DNA of 64,000 bases from an uncultured Lachnospiraceae bacterium (GTDB lineage: Bacteria; Bacillota; Clostridia; Lachnospirales; Lachnospiraceae). The stretch covers positions 29,227 through 93,226 of the forward strand of contig CAJTTT010000005.1 in NCBI GenBank assembly GCA_910579285.1, in the 5' to 3' direction. Both the position numbers and the translations under genes were made by a program. Shown here piece after piece: positions 24,976-33,595 of this stretch (position 1 is the stretch's first letter; each line of letters opens with the position of its first letter). Below the pieces are notes generated by a model. It was not told the origin of the DNA. It worked only from the letters and a program-made list of their open reading frames with translations, and searched no databases.

Positions 24976-25920
24976 ATGGGGACACAAAAAGAATGGGAAA
25001 TCGTTCGACATACGACTATGAATAATCTGGAAATTTTTATGGTTGAAATGACGGCACGCACTCCTCACGGCCATGATGATCTGGAAATCGGCGTTCTGCT
25101 TGACGGAAATCTTCGTCTGTATTTGGAACACGAACAGTATGAATTGAAAAAAGGAGATATTTATCTGATCAATCAGCATCAAGTACATTCGTTCTGGAAC
25201 GCGGGAGAGAAAAACCTGATTCTCGCATTTCAGATTCCTACAGACTTTTACCGCAGATTGAATTACCAGCTTACCTACCTTCATTTTGAGAGCAATGTCA
25301 TTCGCAGCGGGCATCTGTATGCCTGTCTGACAAAGCAGTTACAATCCTGTGCAGGAATTTATTTTAGCACACAGAATTTCCGGGAACTGGAATGTTCCTC
25401 CATTATCCTGCATATCCTGCATCTGCTTTTGGAGTGCTGCCCTTACACCATTGCCAGTGAGCGGGAATACCGCACCGCCCAAAACAGTTCTCTGCGCATC
25501 AACCGTATCACCGAATATATCGCGCAGCACCACCAGGAGCTGGTTTCTCTGGAAGACATTGCCGAGATGGAACAGATCACACCCTGTCACGCCTCCCATT
25601 TTATTCGAAAAACACTGGGCATCTCTTTTCAGGAATATTTGAATGATATTCGCTTTGACCATGCACTGCGCCTCCTGTCGCAGACAGATCTCAGTCTTTT
25701 GGATATCTGTCTGGAATGTGGATTTTCAAGCAGCCGCTATCTGAATCAAATGTTTGATAAAAATTATGGATGCAGTGCAAAAGAATATCGGATGTCATTG
25801 AAAAAAAAGAAACTGCCAAGCAGACAGGAACAGACGCTCCCGGTTTCTAATATCCAGAAGCGCTATTCCTTTGAGATGTCTTCCTTTTTATTTCACTTTA
25901 ATAATTCTCTGATGCCCTGA
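24976..25920 (+). CDS. AraC family transcriptional regulator with cupin sensor
   Basis: A 314-residue regulator. The N-terminal cupin-like sensor (about 20-110) has HGHDDLEIGVLLDGNLRLYL and the KKGDIYLINQHQVHSF motif. The C-terminal double HTH (about 175-275) has LVSLEDIAEMEQITPCHASH and DICLECGFSSSRYLNQMFDK. A 40-residue basic/Ser-rich tail follows. It is divergent from the isomerase-kinase-aldolase operon, so it is the likely activator of that operon, responding to its sugar or an intermediate. AAGGAG precedes ATG 24976. Its 3' end overlaps the convergent MORN gene by 28 bases. Confidence 0.92.
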   Translation: MGTQKEWEIVRHTTMNNLEIFMVEMTARTPHGHDDLEIGVLLDGNLRLYLEHEQYELKKGDIYLINQHQVHSFWNAGEKNLILAFQIPTDFYRRLNYQLTYLHFESNVIRSGHLYACLTKQLQSCAGIYFSTQNFRELECSSIILHILHLLLECCPYTIASEREYRTAQNSSLRINRITEYIAQHHQELVSLEDIAEMEQITPCHASHFIRKTLGISFQEYLNDIRFDHALRLLSQTDLSLLDICLECGFSSSRYLNQMFDKNYGCSAKEYRMSLKKKKLPSRQEQTLPVSNIQKRYSFEMSSFLFHFNNSLMP

Positions 25921-26957
25921 TTCTTATTTTCGGACTTATCTATGTCCAGGCAGACGGAATGGTCGTCCCTGTAACGCCACACAGAGCACTCGCCTATGGC
26001 GCTCATATCCCGCCACAGTTTGAATACGCCTTCCTCGGCGATGCCGTCCCACTCCTGCACATTGCCGATATAGTCCACGGTATTGGCATACAGATCCCCG
26101 TCGTAAAGGCCGTTCCTAAAAGAACCCACCACATTCTGCAAAATCCTGCCCTGTGTCGGTGCAAGCTTTGAGATGTCCACATCATAGTGTTCCGCCCCCT
26201 GACCGTTAGGCAGATTGCCGGCCCACTCCCCGGAATAGCTGTGGGACATATAAATTCCCATAGCGTTCGTCTTGTTCTTCTGGTTGATGTAGAATCGGAA
26301 CCAGGTGCCCTTGCCGTTTCTCACCCCGTGGCTCCACTCTCCGAAATAGTAGCTGTTCTTTTCATAGATGGCAAGCCCTGTGCCGTGGGGTTTTCCTTCG
26401 CTGTTTACGTCGCCCTGGTAATAGTAATCCCCGCTTCCTTCAAGCCCTTTGGAGAGCTTCACATAGCGTTTCAGATGGGCCAGATCCCAGATGGCCTCCT
26501 GGTTGTTGTCCGCAAAAAAGGGATAGGCCTCCTTTAAAATATATTCCTTCGTGTACGCCTCATCGTTCTCGTCCTCGATATCTACTACGATGGCCGTTTT
26601 CTCATTGTCGGCAGAAACCAGCTCTTCCTCGTCCTCTTCCTCTGGCTCCTCTTCCTCCTCGGTTTCTTCGGGCAGCGGCTCAACTGCCGCAGGCTCCTCC
26701 TCTTCCAGAACCTGTTCTTCCAGATCCTGCTGTTCTTTTGCGTAATCTGTAATGCTCTGCTGGAGATCCTGGTCCGTCTTATCCTCGCTGTTCTTCCGAT
26801 TGCTGGCCACTATGGTGAGCAGCACGAGAATGCAGATCAGAAGAACGGCAATCACTCCCAGAAGAATTTTCGTCATTATGGGTTTTTGCAGAAAACTCTG
26901 TTCCTCCTCTTCCCGTTCTCTCCCCTTTTTTTCATTGTCTGGATCAGTCAATTTCAT
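25893..26957 (-). CDS. Membrane-anchored MORN-repeat protein
   Basis: A 354-residue protein. A charged cytosolic N-terminus (about 1-27) is followed by one membrane helix (about 29-50), then an extremely acidic stretch (about 78-125, runs of Glu). A C-terminal region carries MORN-type repeats: NSYYFGEWSHGVRNGKGTWF, SYSGEWAGNLPNGQGAEHY and a weaker VVGSFRNGLYDGDLY. MORN repeats in bacteria are of uncertain role and often sit at membranes. No catalytic motif is visible. GGAGAATAT precedes the ATG. It is transcribed toward the AraC gene and is preceded by the nfnB terminator, so it is its own unit. Confidence 0.8.
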   Translation of the reverse strand: MKLTDPDNEKKGREREEEEQSFLQKPIMTKILLGVIAVLLICILVLLTIVASNRKNSEDKTDQDLQQSITDYAKEQQDLEEQVLEEEEPAAVEPLPEETEEEEEPEEEDEEELVSADNEKTAIVVDIEDENDEAYTKEYILKEAYPFFADNNQEAIWDLAHLKRYVKLSKGLEGSGDYYYQGDVNSEGKPHGTGLAIYEKNSYYFGEWSHGVRNGKGTWFRFYINQKNKTNAMGIYMSHSYSGEWAGNLPNGQGAEHYDVDISKLAPTQGRILQNVVGSFRNGLYDGDLYANTVDYIGNVQEWDGIAEEGVFKLWRDMSAIGECSVWRYRDDHSVCLDIDKSENKNQGIRELLK

Positions 26958-27063
26958 ATATTCTCCACACCTTTCTGTCTTTGGCGGCCTGTTTTCCTGT
27001 TCTGCCTACCATCATAACGGATATTCTTAAAGATTCTGTGTCGCAAATTATTAAGAATTCCTT

Positions 27064-27101
27064 AGAAAAAATCTGCCCGTCACGTTCCGACAGGCAGATT
27101 T
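27064..27101 (-). terminator. Rho-independent terminator of nfnAB
   Basis: AAATCTGCC (27069-27077) pairs with GGCAGATTT (27093-27101), with further pairing inside. On the minus strand TTTTTTC follows. It lies 14 bases after the nfnB stop. Confidence 0.8.
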
Positions 27102-27114
27102 CATAGCACAGTCT

Positions 27115-28503
27115 CTATTTCGAAAGATACTCGTTGATTCCCTTTGCAGCCGCTTTTCCGGCTCCCATAGCAAGAATTACGGTGGCCGCGCCTGTTACCG
27201 CATCACCGCCCGCATAGACGCCCTCTTTCGTGGTTGCGCCGAAGTCCTCCTCCGCCACGATGCATTTGTATTTATTTACCTCAAGTCCCTCTGTGGTGGA
27301 CGAGATCAGCGGATTCGGGGACGTACCGAGCGACATAATCACCGTATCCACCTCCATCATAAACTCAGATCCCTCGATCACCACCGGGCGGCGTCTGCCG
27401 GATGCATCAGGCTCACCCAGCTCCATGCGCACACACTTGATACCGGAAACCCAGCCGTTTTCGTCCGAAAGAATTTCTGTCGGATTGGTCAGAAGGTCAA
27501 AGATGATTCCCTCCTCTTTCGCGTGGTGCACTTCCTCCACACGCGCGGGCAGTTCTTCCTCGCTCCTGCGGTACACGATATGCACCTCCGCGCCAAGACG
27601 GAGTGCGGTTCTCGCAGCGTCCATCGCCACGTTTCCGCCGCCCACAACTGCCACCTTCTTCCCGAGCATAATAGGTGTATTGGAAGTCTCGTCAAAGGCC
27701 TTCATCAGATTGCTTCTGGTCAGATACTCATTGGCGGAGAATACGCCAAGCGCCTGTTCTCCGGGAATCCCCATGAATTTCGGGAGGCCCGCGCCGGAAC
27801 CGATAAACACGGCGTCAAATCCCTCATCCTCCATCAGCTCGTCGATGGTGACGGATTTTCCTACCACCACATTGGTCTCTATCTTCACGCCCAGGCTCTT
27901 CACATTCTCAATTTCCTTCGCCACAACTGCCTTCTTCGGCAGACGAAACTCCGGGATACCGTAAACAAGCACACCGCCGGGCTCATGGAGCGCCTCAAAA
28001 ATCGTCACGTCATAGCCCATCTTTGCCAGATCGCCCGCACAGGTTAATCCGGCAGGGCCGGAACCGATGACTGCCACCTTTTTGTTTTTCTTTTCCGCCG
28101 CACCCTCGGGCTTCACGCCGTTCTCTCTGGCCCAGTCAGCCACAAAACGCTCCAGCTTGCCGATGGAGACAGGTTCTCCCTTAATGCCGCGGATACATTT
28201 TCCCTCACACTGGCTCTCCTGCGGGCACACACGGCCGCAGACAGCGGGCAGGGCAGAAGATTCGCTGATAACCTGGTAAGCGGCGGCGATGTCGCCCTCC
28301 TTCACCTTCTCTATAAAACCGGGAATGTCGATGGCTACGGGACATCCCTTAATGCACTGTGCATTCTTACAGTTGATGCAGCGGGCTGCCTCGCACATCG
28401 CTTCCTCTTTATCATAGCCGAGACATACTTCCTCGAAATTCGCTGCACGCACTTTCGCATCCTGTTCACGGACAGGAACTTTTTTTAACACATCTGCCTG
28501 CAT
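27115..28503 (-). CDS. nfnB: NfnB / GltA-type large subunit of NADH-dependent ferredoxin:NADP oxidoreductase
   Basis: Iron-sulfur flavoprotein of 462 residues. N-terminal cysteine motifs CINCKNAQCIKGCP and CGRVCPQESQCEGKCI would bind two [4Fe-4S] clusters. An FAD fold follows (VAVIGSGPAGLTCAGDLAKM), then an NADPH fold (VAVVGGGNVAMDAARTALRL), and a C-terminal VYAGGDAVTGAATVILAMGA. Annotations often read glutamate synthase small subunit, but directly upstream lies the NfnA partner, which makes electron-bifurcating transhydrogenase the better call: NADH plus reduced ferredoxin reduce two NADP. The start codon overlaps the nfnA stop by one base (TAATG) after GGAGGTGATAG. Confidence 0.93.
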   Translation of the reverse strand: MQADVLKKVPVREQDAKVRAANFEEVCLGYDKEEAMCEAARCINCKNAQCIKGCPVAIDIPGFIEKVKEGDIAAAYQVISESSALPAVCGRVCPQESQCEGKCIRGIKGEPVSIGKLERFVADWARENGVKPEGAAEKKNKKVAVIGSGPAGLTCAGDLAKMGYDVTIFEALHEPGGVLVYGIPEFRLPKKAVVAKEIENVKSLGVKIETNVVVGKSVTIDELMEDEGFDAVFIGSGAGLPKFMGIPGEQALGVFSANEYLTRSNLMKAFDETSNTPIMLGKKVAVVGGGNVAMDAARTALRLGAEVHIVYRRSEEELPARVEEVHHAKEEGIIFDLLTNPTEILSDENGWVSGIKCVRMELGEPDASGRRRPVVIEGSEFMMEVDTVIMSLGTSPNPLISSTTEGLEVNKYKCIVAEEDFGATTKEGVYAGGDAVTGAATVILAMGAGKAAAKGINEYLSK

Positions 28504-29393
28504 TATCTATCACCTCCACAGTTCCCGCACCCGCCGTGATGCGTGTCTCCCTCTTTCGCCTTTAAGTAATCTCTTCCTTCTTTCGTCTTATACATCTGCT
28601 GACGCTTCATCGCCTGATCGAAATCTACTTTGTGGCCGTCAAACTCAGGGCCGTCCACGCAGGCAAATTTCACTTCCCCGTCAACAGTCAGGCGGCAGGC
28701 GCCGCACATGCCTGTGCCGTCCACCATAATGGGGTTCATGCTGACAACGGTGGGCAGGTCATATTTTTTCGTGGTCAGGCAGACAAACTTCATCATAATC
28801 ATAGGCCCGATCGCCACGCATACATCATAAGATTTTCCTTCTGATTCGATCAGATCCTCGATCACCTTCGTCACCATGCCGCTTCTGCCGTAAGAGCCGT
28901 CATCGGTGGTGACATAGAGATTTCCGGCCACCGCCTTCATCTCCTCCTCCATAATGAGCAGATCCTTCGTCTTCGCTCCAACGATCACGTCCGCGTCAAT
29001 CCCTCTCTCATGCAGCCACTTTACCTGCGGATAGACGGGCGCGGTGCCAAGTCCCCCGGCAACAAAGAGAATCTTTTTCTCCTTGAGCGCCTGGATATCT
29101 TCCTCCACAAACTCGGAAGGACAGCCAAGCGGTCCTACAAAGTCCTGGAAACTGTCTCCCGTCTTTAAATGCCTCATCATTTCCGTAGCCGCTCCCACCA
29201 CCTGGAATACAATGGTGACGGTTCCCTTTTCTCTGTCATAGTCGCAGATGGTAAGGGGAATCCGTTCTCCCTCCTCATCCATTCTGACGATGACAAACTG
29301 TCCCGGCTGACAGGCTTTCGCCACACGGGGCGCTTCCACATCCATGAGATAGATATTTGCTGCCAGTTCTTCTGCTCTTATAATCCTGTACAT
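28503..29393 (-). CDS. nfnA: NfnA / sulfide dehydrogenase-type small subunit (FAD, [2Fe-2S])
   Basis: Small subunit of the bifurcating NfnAB complex, 296 residues from ATG 29393 (AAAGGAGTG upstream; an ATG six codons earlier contains that RBS). It is a ferredoxin-NADP-reductase-like fold with QPGQFVIVRMDEEGERIPLT for FAD, FVAGGLGTAPVYPQVKWLHE for NAD(H), and a C-terminal [2Fe-2S] cysteine set in MCGACRLTVDGEVKFACVDG. The same fold occurs in dihydroorotate dehydrogenase electron-transfer subunits, but pairing with nfnB decides the call. It provides NADPH for biosynthesis from NADH and ferredoxin. Confidence 0.93.
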   Translation of the reverse strand: MYRIIRAEELAANIYLMDVEAPRVAKACQPGQFVIVRMDEEGERIPLTICDYDREKGTVTIVFQVVGAATEMMRHLKTGDSFQDFVGPLGCPSEFVEEDIQALKEKKILFVAGGLGTAPVYPQVKWLHERGIDADVIVGAKTKDLLIMEEEMKAVAGNLYVTTDDGSYGRSGMVTKVIEDLIESEGKSYDVCVAIGPMIMMKFVCLTTKKYDLPTVVSMNPIMVDGTGMCGACRLTVDGEVKFACVDGPEFDGHKVDFDQAMKRQQMYKTKEGRDYLKAKEGDTHHGGCGNCGGDR

Positions 29394-29497
29394 CCCAACA
29401 CTCCTTTTCATAACCGCTATGTATGATACAGTTACTCGTTTCCTTTATCTTACCCGAACTATTCCATAATAGCGAAACTTACCGCATTTTGCAAGTT

Positions 29498-30934
29498 CTA
29501 TATCGGATTTGCCATAAATTCCTCCGCCTCATCGTAACCGAGCTGGGCTGCAGCCCCTGTGTAAACCTGCACCAGAAAAACCTTGTCCGTGCGGCTTAAA
29601 AGCCCCGTCCCGTCATCATAATACTCGTTGATGGTGTAATAATCTTCCACCCCCACTTTGAGCACAGAGCTGAACTGATAACTCAAAACACCACTCTGCC
29701 TCGGGTTTTTCCCTGTCGCGTCCTCCAGATACCCGGTCTCCACCAGCCGATTGACCAAGTTGGTCACAGCAGTGTCCGGCGCAATGGCACCCCGCAGCCT
29801 GAGTGTGAAGGTGCGCGTTGTCACCTCGCTGGCAATCCCCTCCTCACTGATGTTCACAAATTTAAACAGCGTTTTCCCAAGGGGCATGGGGATCGGCCCT
29901 GTATAGGGCACGCTGTCCGCAGTCGGCTCCGACTCATCCGTGGTATAGAACGTTTTACAGCCTTCCACGGAATCCACCGCAATCATCATCGCCTCTGTGT
30001 ATTCACCGCTGTAAAGCTCCACCTCCGGGGCGTTTGGCACGGCCAGGTTAATCACATAGGTCTTTGTGACAATATTGCTCTCAATCCCGTAATCATTCAC
30101 AAAGAAGGCGCTGACCGTATACTCTCCCGTCTCCAGAAAAAGAGGCGATGTATAGATCTGGCTGTTCTTGTTGGGCTGTGACCCGTCCATCGTATAGTAA
30201 ATCGTCCCAGCCGTATTGGAACTCAGTTTTAGCGGAATGACCTCAGCATAACTTCCCTCCACATAGCTGAATTCCGGCTCCATAGCCAGATAGCCCTGAT
30301 ACATGCTCACGATCCGCTCGTTATCACAGGCTGCCAGCAGATCGTTAATCAGTCCGTACTCTTTCTGATTGGCATAGATCGTGATAATCTTTCCGTATGC
30401 CTCCTCCACGTCCTCATCGGGATATCTCGGTGAGGACTCCTTGTCAATAATTTTCATAAGGGCCGACAGCGCGTAGTTATCCATCTGCTGCAGATAGTAA
30501 TAATCAGCCTCCAGAAAGAGAATCCTCGCCTCCTCCGGGTAATCCGCATAGGCCGACTCCAGACAGGCAATCGCCTCGCTGTAAGCTCCCTTCTCGGCAT
30601 AGGCCGCCGCCTTATCAATCTGATAATCCACGGTATGGATATGATAAGCATAGAGGGCATAGGAAATAAACGCTGCGAGAATAAGAATCACCAGCGCAAG
30701 AATCACCTGCGGTTTCCGTCTCCTCTCCCATGCTCTGGCGTCTGTCTCCGCCTCGCCTTCGATCTCTTCCATACCGTCCGGCTCCTCCTGCTGGGAAACC
30801 AGCGTGGAAAGCGTCTCCGTTATGCTGTTTTCTATTTCTGGTTCGAAATCCGGCACGATCTGGATCTCCTCTCCGCACTTTTCGCAGAGCAGATAACCGT
30901 CCGGCATTTCATGTCCGCAATGAGGACACTTCAT
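29498..30934 (-). CDS. Zinc-ribbon membrane protein with TPR-like and chitobiase C-terminal-like repeats
   Basis: A 478-residue protein of unknown function. A zinc ribbon (Cys3, Cys6, Cys17, Cys20) lies in the cytosol, then an acidic linker, one membrane helix (about 76-97), and an extracellular helical TPR-like part (about 100-210). Two copies of the chitobiase/beta-hexosaminidase C-terminal type module follow (GTIYYTMDGSQPNKNSQIYT and CKTFYTTDESEPTADSVPYT), then a C-terminal domain of about 100 residues. This plan, cytosolic zinc ribbon plus surface module, is common in Lachnospiraceae. GAAGGGAA precedes ATG 30934. It follows folD by 31 bp and may be co-transcribed with it. Confidence 0.8.
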   Translation of the reverse strand: MKCPHCGHEMPDGYLLCEKCGEEIQIVPDFEPEIENSITETLSTLVSQQEEPDGMEEIEGEAETDARAWERRRKPQVILALVILILAAFISYALYAYHIHTVDYQIDKAAAYAEKGAYSEAIACLESAYADYPEEARILFLEADYYYLQQMDNYALSALMKIIDKESSPRYPDEDVEEAYGKIITIYANQKEYGLINDLLAACDNERIVSMYQGYLAMEPEFSYVEGSYAEVIPLKLSSNTAGTIYYTMDGSQPNKNSQIYTSPLFLETGEYTVSAFFVNDYGIESNIVTKTYVINLAVPNAPEVELYSGEYTEAMMIAVDSVEGCKTFYTTDESEPTADSVPYTGPIPMPLGKTLFKFVNISEEGIASEVTTRTFTLRLRGAIAPDTAVTNLVNRLVETGYLEDATGKNPRQSGVLSYQFSSVLKVGVEDYYTINEYYDDGTGLLSRTDKVFLVQVYTGAAAQLGYDEAEEFMANPI

Positions 30935-30965
30935 AGGCCGTTCCCTTCTTTGCTATCATTAACGT

Positions 30966-31817
30966 TCAGCTCACGCCTGCTGGCTGAACTGCTGCACAAC
31001 AGTTATACATAAGCATGGCGATGGTCATCGGCCCTACGCCGCCAGGCACCGGGGTAATCGCGCTGCAGACCGGCGCAACATCTTCATAATCCACATCCCC
31101 GCACAGTTTATTGTTTTCATTTCGGTGAATGCCCACATCGATCACCACCGCGCCTTCTTTCACATACTCTCTGGTAATCATTTTCGGCTTTCCGACCGCC
31201 ACTATGAGTATGTCAGCGCGCTTCGTCACTTCCTTTAAATCTTTGGTCCGGGAGTGGGTCACCGTCACCGTACCATTCTCCTTAAGCAGCAAAAGCGACA
31301 TCGGTTTGCCGACAATATTGCTTCTGCCGATCACCACGCACTCTTTGCCGGCAATCTCGATTCCTGAGCGCTTCAAAAGCTGGATAATCCCTGCAGGCGT
31401 GCAGGAAACAAAACCCGGCTGTCCGATACAGAGCGCCCCAACGCTCTGGGGATGAAAACCGTCCACATCCTTTTTCGGGTCAATGGCCTGGATCACTGCG
31501 TCCTCATCAATATGCGCAGGCAGGGGAAGCTGTACCAGAATGCCGTTCACCTCATCTTTGGCGTTCAATTCCCCGATCAGGGAAAGCAGCTCTTCCTGGG
31601 TCGTCTCCGCCGCAAGCTCATAGGCCAGAGACTCAATTCCCACATACGCGCAGGCCTTTTTCTTATTTCCCACATAAACGCTGGATGCGGGATCATTCCC
31701 CACCTGTATCACTGCCAGGCAGACCTTTTTCCCCTGCGCGGCGAGCGCAGCAACCTGTTCCTTCACTTCATCTTTGATCTGTGCCGAAATGGCTTTTCCA
31801 TCTATCATCTGTGGCAT
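30966..31817 (-). CDS. folD: Bifunctional methylene-THF dehydrogenase / methenyl-THF cyclohydrolase
   Basis: Interconverts 5,10-methylene-THF, 5,10-methenyl-THF and 10-formyl-THF with NADP. The 283 residues include the SxxYVxxK catalytic motif (SSVYVGNKKKA, Lys52), ILVQLPLPAHID, PKKDVDGFHP and the nucleotide-binding CVVIGRSNIVGKPMSLLLL. Length and motifs are standard. It lies 56 bp downstream of fhs, so the two probably form a one-carbon unit linking formate to methylene-THF. The cyclo-ligase and MetH in the same window use the same folate pool. Confidence 0.97.
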   Translation of the reverse strand: MPQMIDGKAISAQIKDEVKEQVAALAAQGKKVCLAVIQVGNDPASSVYVGNKKKACAYVGIESLAYELAAETTQEELLSLIGELNAKDEVNGILVQLPLPAHIDEDAVIQAIDPKKDVDGFHPQSVGALCIGQPGFVSCTPAGIIQLLKRSGIEIAGKECVVIGRSNIVGKPMSLLLLKENGTVTVTHSRTKDLKEVTKRADILIVAVGKPKMITREYVKEGAVVIDVGIHRNENNKLCGDVDYEDVAPVCSAITPVPGGVGPMTIAMLMYNCCAAVQPAGVS

Positions 31818-31854
31818 TTTTTATCACCCTTTCTTTCCGCAATTTCAAATCCAT

Positions 31855-31876
31855 GCGTGAAACTTTTTTCACGCTA
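31855..31876. repeat. Short hairpin at fhs stop, reduced form of the two-hairpin element
   Basis: GCGTGAAA (31855-31862) pairs with TTTCACGC (31867-31874) around a 4-base loop. The stem ends in the first base of the fhs stop codon (CTA 31874-31876), exactly as in the two larger copies, and its outer bases match copy 2. The long inner arm and hairpin A are absent. The minus-strand order TAG-CGTGAAAAAAG could also be read as a weak terminator. Confidence 0.55.
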
Positions 31877-33544
31877 AAACAGCCCTACAATCTTCCCGTC
31901 ATCGTCCACATCAATCCGATAGGCCGCCGGAGTCTTGGGCAGTCCAGGCATGGTCATCACATCACCCGTCAACACTACGACAAAGCCCGCGCCCGCAGAC
32001 ACATAAACCTCCCGCACATGCATCTCAAAACCGATGGGACGCCCCAGAAGCTTCGGGTCATCCGAGAGCGAATACTGTGTCTTTGCAATGCAGACAGGCA
32101 GCCTGCCGAATCCGGCGTTCTGTAATTTCTCCAACTGCCTCTTTGCCGCAGCCGTGTAGGTTACGCCGCCCGCACCGTAAATTTCCGATGCAACGGTGTG
32201 GATTTTCTCCATCAGAGACATGTCATCTTCATAGAGCGGCGCAAAAAGACTCACCTTCTTCTCCAGCGTATCGAGCACCTTCCCCGCCAAAGCTTCTCCG
32301 CCTTCTCCGCCTTTCTCCCAGACTTCCGCGAGAGAGAACTCACAGTCCCTGTCCTCACAGAATTTCTGCACATAGTCGATTTCCTCCTGCGTATCTGAGG
32401 CAAATGCGTTCAGTGCAACCACGATGGGCACTCCGTATTTGTGGATGTTCTCTATATGTTTTTCCAGATTCACGATGCCCGCCTGCAGCGCCTTCATATC
32501 TTTTCTGGAAAGATCCTCCCTGGCTGCGCCGCCGTTATATTTCAGCGCTCTCACGGTGGCAACCAGCACCACTGCGTCCGGCTTTAAATCGGCCATACGG
32601 CACTTGATGTCGAAAAATTTCTCCGCGCCCAGATCTGCGCCGAATCCGGCCTCCGTAATGACATAATCCGCCATTTTGAGTGCGGTCTTAGTTGCCATCA
32701 CGGAATTGCAGCCGTGTGCAATATTTGCGAAAGGACCGCCGTGCACAAGGGCAGGCGTGTGCTCTAACGTCTGGATCAGATTCGGTTTCATGGCGTCCTT
32801 TAACAGCGCCGCCATCGCGCCCACTGCCTGCAGATCCTTAGCCGTCACAGGTTCGCCGGAATCATCATAGGCAACGATAATCCGGGAAAGACGTTCTTTC
32901 AGATCCTTAAAGTCCGCTGCCAGACAGAGAATCGCCATAATCTCGGAGGCAACTGTAATCACAAAGTGATCCTCTCTCACCACGCCGTTTGCCTTGCCGC
33001 CCATACCGACTACAATATTGCGCAGCGCCCTGTCATTCATGTCAAGACATCTCTTCCAGATAATCTGTCTTGTATCTATCCGCAGCAGATTCCCCTGCTG
33101 GATGTGATTGTCCAAAAGCGCAGCCAGCAGATTATTGGCGGATGTGATTGCATGGAAATCTCCCGTGAAATGGAGGTTCAAGTCCTCCATCGGCACTACC
33201 TGGGAATACCCGCCTCCGGCTGCGCCCCCTTTGATGCCGAAACACGGTCCAAGAGAAGGCTCCCGCAAGGCAATCACAGCCTTTTTTTCAAGTCTGGCAA
33301 AGGCCTGCCCCAATCCGACTGTAACCGTGGTTTTTCCCTCCCCAGCCGGGGTGGGATTGATGGCCGTCACAAGAATCAGTTTTCCCTCCGGGTTCTTTCT
33401 GATTTTCTCTATGTATTCCTCTGAAAGCTTCGCCTTATATCTGCCGTAAACCTCCAGATCATCCTGCTCGATGCCGATCTGCCGCGCCACCTCCGTTATC
33501 GGTGTAAGCTCCGCCGCCTGGGCGATCTCAATATCTGTCTTCAT
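31874..33544 (-). CDS. fhs: Formate-tetrahydrofolate ligase
   Basis: ATP-dependent synthesis of 10-formyl-THF from formate, the entry of the methyl branch of the Wood-Ljungdahl pathway and of one-carbon metabolism in many anaerobes. The 556 residues carry the P-loop TPAGEGKTT (65-73), LREPSLGPCFGIKGGAAGGG, DFHAITSANNLLAALLDNHI and the C-terminal FVVVLTGDVMTMPGLPKTPA. The length is typical. GGAGAGGCAT precedes the ATG. ftsK ends 51 bp upstream. folD follows. Confidence 0.98.
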   Translation of the reverse strand: MKTDIEIAQAAELTPITEVARQIGIEQDDLEVYGRYKAKLSEEYIEKIRKNPEGKLILVTAINPTPAGEGKTTVTVGLGQAFARLEKKAVIALREPSLGPCFGIKGGAAGGGYSQVVPMEDLNLHFTGDFHAITSANNLLAALLDNHIQQGNLLRIDTRQIIWKRCLDMNDRALRNIVVGMGGKANGVVREDHFVITVASEIMAILCLAADFKDLKERLSRIIVAYDDSGEPVTAKDLQAVGAMAALLKDAMKPNLIQTLEHTPALVHGGPFANIAHGCNSVMATKTALKMADYVITEAGFGADLGAEKFFDIKCRMADLKPDAVVLVATVRALKYNGGAAREDLSRKDMKALQAGIVNLEKHIENIHKYGVPIVVALNAFASDTQEEIDYVQKFCEDRDCEFSLAEVWEKGGEGGEALAGKVLDTLEKKVSLFAPLYEDDMSLMEKIHTVASEIYGAGGVTYTAAAKRQLEKLQNAGFGRLPVCIAKTQYSLSDDPKLLGRPIGFEMHVREVYVSAGAGFVVVLTGDVMTMPGLPKTPAAYRIDVDDDGKIVGLF

Positions 33545-33595
33545 ATGCCTCTCCTTTCAGAAGTCTGCACAGAGAATACCGCATTTCCAGTAATC

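Noticed and set aside
33553..33595. Sequence near the ftsK stop resembling hairpin A of the dispersed element
   Set aside because: Only scattered matches (GTCTGC, GAGAATACC, ATCTCAC) remain and no stem can form; it may be chance.
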